Source: Owenia fusiformis
Taxonomy: Eukaryota; Annelida; Polychaeta; Sabellida; Oweniidae
Assembly: GCA_903813345.2 (NCBI GenBank)
Contig: CAIIXF020000002.1
Span: 35,687,743 to 35,751,742 of the forward strand
Length of the DNA: 64,000 nt
Reading direction: 5' to 3'
The position numbers and the translations under genes are program-made. Positions 60,601 to 64,000 of the stretch are shown here, piece by piece. The stretch's first letter is position 1. Each line of letters opens with the position of its first letter. The notes below the pieces were generated by a model. It saw nothing but the letters and a program-made list of their open reading frames with translations, was not told the origin of the DNA and made no database searches.

Positions 60601-62176
60601 GAGATGAATCTAGGCACATTTTCTTTTAAACATTTGACACTCTTGTGAGATCTATTGCTTGGAGCCACATCTTGTTGGAAAATGTAATGATTCGAGAATG
60701 AGCTCATACCAGGATGGTCTAAAAACAACATGATTGGATAATGCGATGTCAACGTCTGCGACTACCACGTATTGGGAGAACTAACAGAATTGGTTTACCA
60801 TGAACCCCTTACACCTACTCAGTCCCTTATTAAGGATAGACTTCTTGAGAAGTGGAATTCATTGTCTCGACAGAATATCAATGAAATTTTTGACCAGTTA
60901 AGGCCAAAATTGAGGACTATAATTGATCAAAATGATGGACATATTGAATGTCTAGTTGAGAAAGTTGACAAAAAAATTTTTTTTTGCAAGTTTTGGAAAA
61001 CCCGTTTTGAAACTAAAATGACGTCATTTATGTAATGGACGCTGGTTGACAGACATTATAATAAATTTGAACTTATGATATACCAAATTAAAGATAAGTA
61101 AATTCCCTATCCACTGGGTGGTATATAATATGACATGTTTTCATCAAGAAAATCATTATTTATTTTTGAAATACGAGTGTCCCATTTTTTTTGGACCACC
61201 CTGTATATTGACTTTTCTTTCTTCGTACTACAGCAGTGGTGGGTCTTTGTGGAGGTCCCAGTCTGCTGTAAGTGATAAGAAACCAATGAACGAAAAGAAA
61301 CAGGAGCAACAAACAAATCCCAACAGGTATGTATAAACGCACTTTAGTAAGCAACAATGTAATATTAGAGACAACATGGCCTTCTTACAGGGTGTTCATA
61401 AAGTTCTTGCAAAATTCCTCTAAAATATTTGTATCAGTCAATCTGGCTGAAATTTTCACTCAGTATACATTATTCATACATTGAAATCCTAAGTTATAAT
61501 TAATAGGTCCCAGAGCAGGCAAAAAGGATCTGTTTTGTTTGAATGTTCAAAATGTTTTTAACTTGTCCTATTTACTTTAATACAATAACAGTATCTCAAT
61601 ATTAAAAGTGTTAAAAATAGTGTCAATCATGGCCTATACACCTCTTGCAGTCATACTTACCATTCCTCAAACAGATGGGGGAACCCATTTGGAAAATTCA
61701 TTCATTATAATTCAAGTATCAAATGTATGAATAATGGGTATACTGAGTGAAAATTTCAGCCAGGTTGATTGAGGAACAAAAAATGAGACTACTTTTGCAA
61801 GAACTTTATTAACATGTATATTGACTTTTTGTTTTCTTTGTATTACAGCAGTGATGGATCCTACTGTAGAAAACCAATGAAAGAAAATAACCAGGAGAAA
61901 CGACCAAATCCCTACAGGTATGTATTAAGCACTTAGGTAAGCACGGGTGTAAGATGTAATGTGCCTCGCTGAAATTCCATTAATCATTATCTCATTTAAA
62001 AAAGTTTGTCTCTGAGATTACTCCTTGGTTGTTGTATGAAATGAATTTTTCTGTACTTCAGCTCTGCGGGTTGTTATGGGAAGAAATACCAGACAGAGAA
62101 GGACTTGGCCACAAGTGATGACGCTGATACACTAACTATCGACTCTGGGGTTGTGTCCGATGCATTTAGTATTTAG
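57649..62176 (+). CDS. Coiled-coil protein with tandem mini-exon repeat tail (unrecognised)
   Basis: Ten coding exons: 57649-58850, 59006-59098, 59199-59291, 59394-59486, 59577-59669, 59760-59852, 59949-60041, 61234-61326, 61849-61917 and 62062-62176. They sum to 2037 nt (678 residues plus TAG), and every junction is phase 2. Exon 1 (400 codons) has a CDDC pair near residue 25 and then about 300 residues of charged heptad-type coiled coil, ending with WWHGVKKDKK and a basic linker. The next eight exons are copies of a 31-residue unit, and the last exon gives an acidic tail ending VSDAFSI. No signal peptide or membrane segment is seen, so a cytoplasmic structural or adaptor role is possible, but I do not recognise the protein. 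The ATG at 57649 follows a possible 5' UTR acceptor near 57556. AATAAA lies at 62219. Confidence 0.85.
60109..61203. mobile_element. Fold-back mariner-like element in the mini-exon array
   Basis: The ends are CAGGGTGGTCCAAAAAAATG and its inverted copy, flanked by TA. The arms are complementary for roughly 230-250 bp. Both arms contain the 3' part of a mariner-type transposase: on the minus strand (60360-60752) YIFQQDVAPSNRSHKSVKCL and onward, and on the plus strand (60760-61030) GELTELVYHE and FDQLRPKLRTIIDQNDGHIE. It is thus two partial copies in inverted orientation. It separates the seventh and eighth mini-exon-bearing segments of the gene without breaking an exon. Confidence 0.85.
61388..61815. 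mobile_element. MITE in the last mini-exon intron
   Basis: Imperfect inverted ends (CAGGGTGTTCATAAAGTTC and, inverted, ATGTTAATAAAGTTCTTGC) and matching inner arms (ATTTTCACTCAGTATAC) frame about 430 bp with no coding sequence. It lies between mini-exons at 61234 and 61849. Confidence 0.65.
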
Positions 62177-62657
62177 TGTAGACATGGATCTGTGGTGTTT
62201 GCAGGACGAACAGTGTTAAATAAACTTACTAAATATATGAATGAATTACTTCATATTCTGAAAGCGATTGTCTGACCAAAGGCGATCACCATACCAGGAG
62301 CACACCGAGGTCGTAAACTCGCTACACTTGTACATTGACTGTTTGCTATTCAACATAATAGTGATAGTATTACGAAACGGTGCAATGTTGACATCAATTT
62401 TATCATTATATAGAAATATTACATTCTTTTATTCTGGCGATCATATTGTAAAAATATGTATATTTCTTGAATTTCGGATACAAACCATTTTGTGACTTTC
62501 GTACCAAGTATGACATTTACACCATGAAAATGAAATCAAAAGTTATTACTTATAGCCAATTATTTTATTTTTTGGCAAATAAACTTTGGACAATTTTAAG
62601 CATTTGTATTTGAATTTGTATCCGACTTTGCATGAGAGCAGAAGCCAGAATTCAAAG

Positions 62658-63151
62658 TCTAACACCCCAGTCACATTTGTCGTGCGGTGGCCGTGCGTCG
62701 ACCGCAGATCAATTAAATCAGTGTATTTCTGCGGCGAGCGTAAGAAAACTACGCTCGCCTTGCGGCCTCCGTACGGCGTATCCAATTTTTTACAGGCCGC
62801 AGGGTCGCCGTTGAAATTATAACTCGGAGTTATAATATTTGTTCATTTCTGAGGTCCCCGTAGATATCAACTGGCTCAACAAGATTGAATCATTATTTGT
62901 CAATGTTTCACGATCAATTTTCATTTGATATTACATCCTAGCACTATGAATAACATTTATAAAATGTCCCGATGTAAATAAAATGAAAAAAGTATTATTT
63001 ATCAACAGAAATTCACCGTGCGGCTGCCGTGGGAAATGTGACTGCAAAAGTATGAGAGCGCAGAAATTCCACGGCGAGCGTAGAAATGTTACTGGCCGCA
63101 GAAATGATAGCTCCGCAAGGTCGCCGTAGGAAATGTGACTGGGGTGTTAGA
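62658..63151. mobile_element. GC-rich inverted-repeat element
   Basis: The ends TCTAACACCCCAGTCACATT and its exact inverse enclose 494 bp. The terminal 100-150 bp on each side are strikingly CG-rich (repeated TGCGG, CCGTGCG, GGCGAGCG) compared with the AT-rich surroundings, while the centre is AT-rich. No coding frame or clear target duplication is seen. The superfamily is uncertain. Confidence 0.7.
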
Positions 63152-64000
63152 GTGCATTAAAGTACACACAATTTATTGAGTCATTTTGCTTTAGATTATT
63201 TTTACACATTGCAAAACACTTTTTGCAGAAATGTTTTTGCAAGGTTTGGCCTGTTGCCATTGTAGTATGCATGCACATGCCCTGCTATTCATTATTATAA
63301 GATATTTAGCATAAACGAAGGTTTTAGACAAATGTAATTGAAATTTTATCATGGTTTGACTGTTTAGAGTAACATAGTTCTGGTCACATATCATAAATAG
63401 CAATATGTAGACATAATAAATAATATATGTTAAACATATAGCGCTTATACACATTCATAACTAATCTAATCAAATTCGCAAAAATTAATCTTGCCAAATG
63501 TGTTTCATATGTAAATATAGATTAATAACAATTTGTATGAAAAAATTGTATTGCTTTTCTGATTATAAGACAATAACATCCTTTCGACGATAGGATTTTC
63601 TTAGATTGCCGCGTTCTACTAAGGCATATTTTGACAAATCCCGTTATTACTGTGACCCCAAATACGATGAAATTTACATTGCAAGTTAAATTCATACTAT
63701 TTGATAATCAAAAAGTGTTTTAATTACCTATTTATCCTTGATCGAACTCAAAATGAATATGTGCACGCAGCTTTAGGATTGTCCACATTAAAAGATGTCG
63801 CTTTGACAGAGAACAAATTGGCATGAATGTGCACTCACGATTCTTGAAGTCTGTCGAATATTATATCGTAAAGGTACACGTACATTTTTGTAAAAGAACG
63901 ATAACTGGACTCAGGGCACAACTTTCAGCGATGTTTTTATCATCATAATGAAAGGCTACGCCTGACGTTGAATCACGCCTAACCATTGACAGCGTACAGT
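63152..64000. other. Terminal spacer
   Basis: AT-rich sequence after the GC-rich inverted-repeat element. I see no gene, repeat or RNA. Confidence 0.5.

Larger units (their letters stand above)
59006..61917 (+). repeat. Array of eight duplicated mini-exons
   Basis: Seven exons of exactly 93 nt and one of 69 nt encode the unit SGGSLWRSQSAVSDKKPM followed by K/N-E-K-K/N-Q-E/D-Q-Q-P-N-P-Y. Spacing between starts is 193, 195, 183, 183 and 189 bp for the first six, and their introns (about 90-102 nt) are near copies too, so exon and intron were duplicated together. The third and fourth copies in particular are almost identical. Variants include W to C in the exon at 59577 and an in-frame 24-nt deletion in the exon at 61849. 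Because every unit is phase 2-2, any number can be skipped or included without a frameshift. Confidence 0.9.

Overview
The window is nuclear DNA from an invertebrate animal. It is AT-rich and intron-dense, has GT-AG splice sites throughout, and is full of TA-flanked DNA transposons, an LTR retroelement and minisatellites. The gene content is bilaterian, and the transposon load suggests a marine invertebrate, perhaps a mollusc or other lophotrochozoan. The sequence does not fix the phylum. I see no bacterial features. Three genes can be assembled exon by exon. (1) On the minus strand, from 23569 down to 2693, is a 21-exon sorting nexin of the SNX25 type: membrane segment, PXA, RGS-like, coiled coil, PX and nexin-C domains. 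Its exon lengths sum to a clean 1027-residue frame. (2) On the plus strand, 29784-53664, is ANKRD10, an ankyrin-repeat protein with a nuclear-localisation-like tail. It carries two homologous versions of its second exon only 39 nt apart, and a run of phase-matched alternative last exons. (3) On the plus strand, 57649-62176, is a coiled-coil protein I do not recognise. Its C-terminal half is encoded by an array of eight near-identical, phase-symmetric mini-exons (seven of 93 nt, one of 69 nt) that arose by tandem genomic duplication. Layout: 1-2.7 kb is intergenic with a LINE 3' fragment and a hairpin. 2.7-23.6 kb is SNX25, whose introns hold mariner-, pogo- and hAT-like elements, a G-rich minisatellite and other repeats. 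23.7-28.4 kb is a nearly intact Ty3/gypsy element with 136-bp LTRs and a 5-bp target duplication, sitting about 150 bp upstream of the SNX25 ATG. 28.4-29.8 kb is the head-to-head spacer, with a TA-flanked MITE and a CGCG-type promoter motif before ANKRD10. 29.8-53.7 kb is ANKRD10, with introns holding a 17-bp repeat, a hAT MITE, an exact 162-bp satellite and a 1.2-kb 30-bp minisatellite. 53.7-57.6 kb is intergenic. 57.6-62.2 kb is the repeat-exon gene, with two transposons inside its exon array. 62.2-64 kb is intergenic with a GC-rich inverted-repeat element. SNX25 and ANKRD10 are transcribed divergently, but nothing indicates a shared pathway. The common theme is structural: tandem duplication has produced alternative exons in ANKRD10, an extended repeat domain in the third gene, and partial exon copies in SNX25. 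The most unusual items are the ANKRD10 exon pair, the ANKRD10 last-exon cluster and the mini-exon array.
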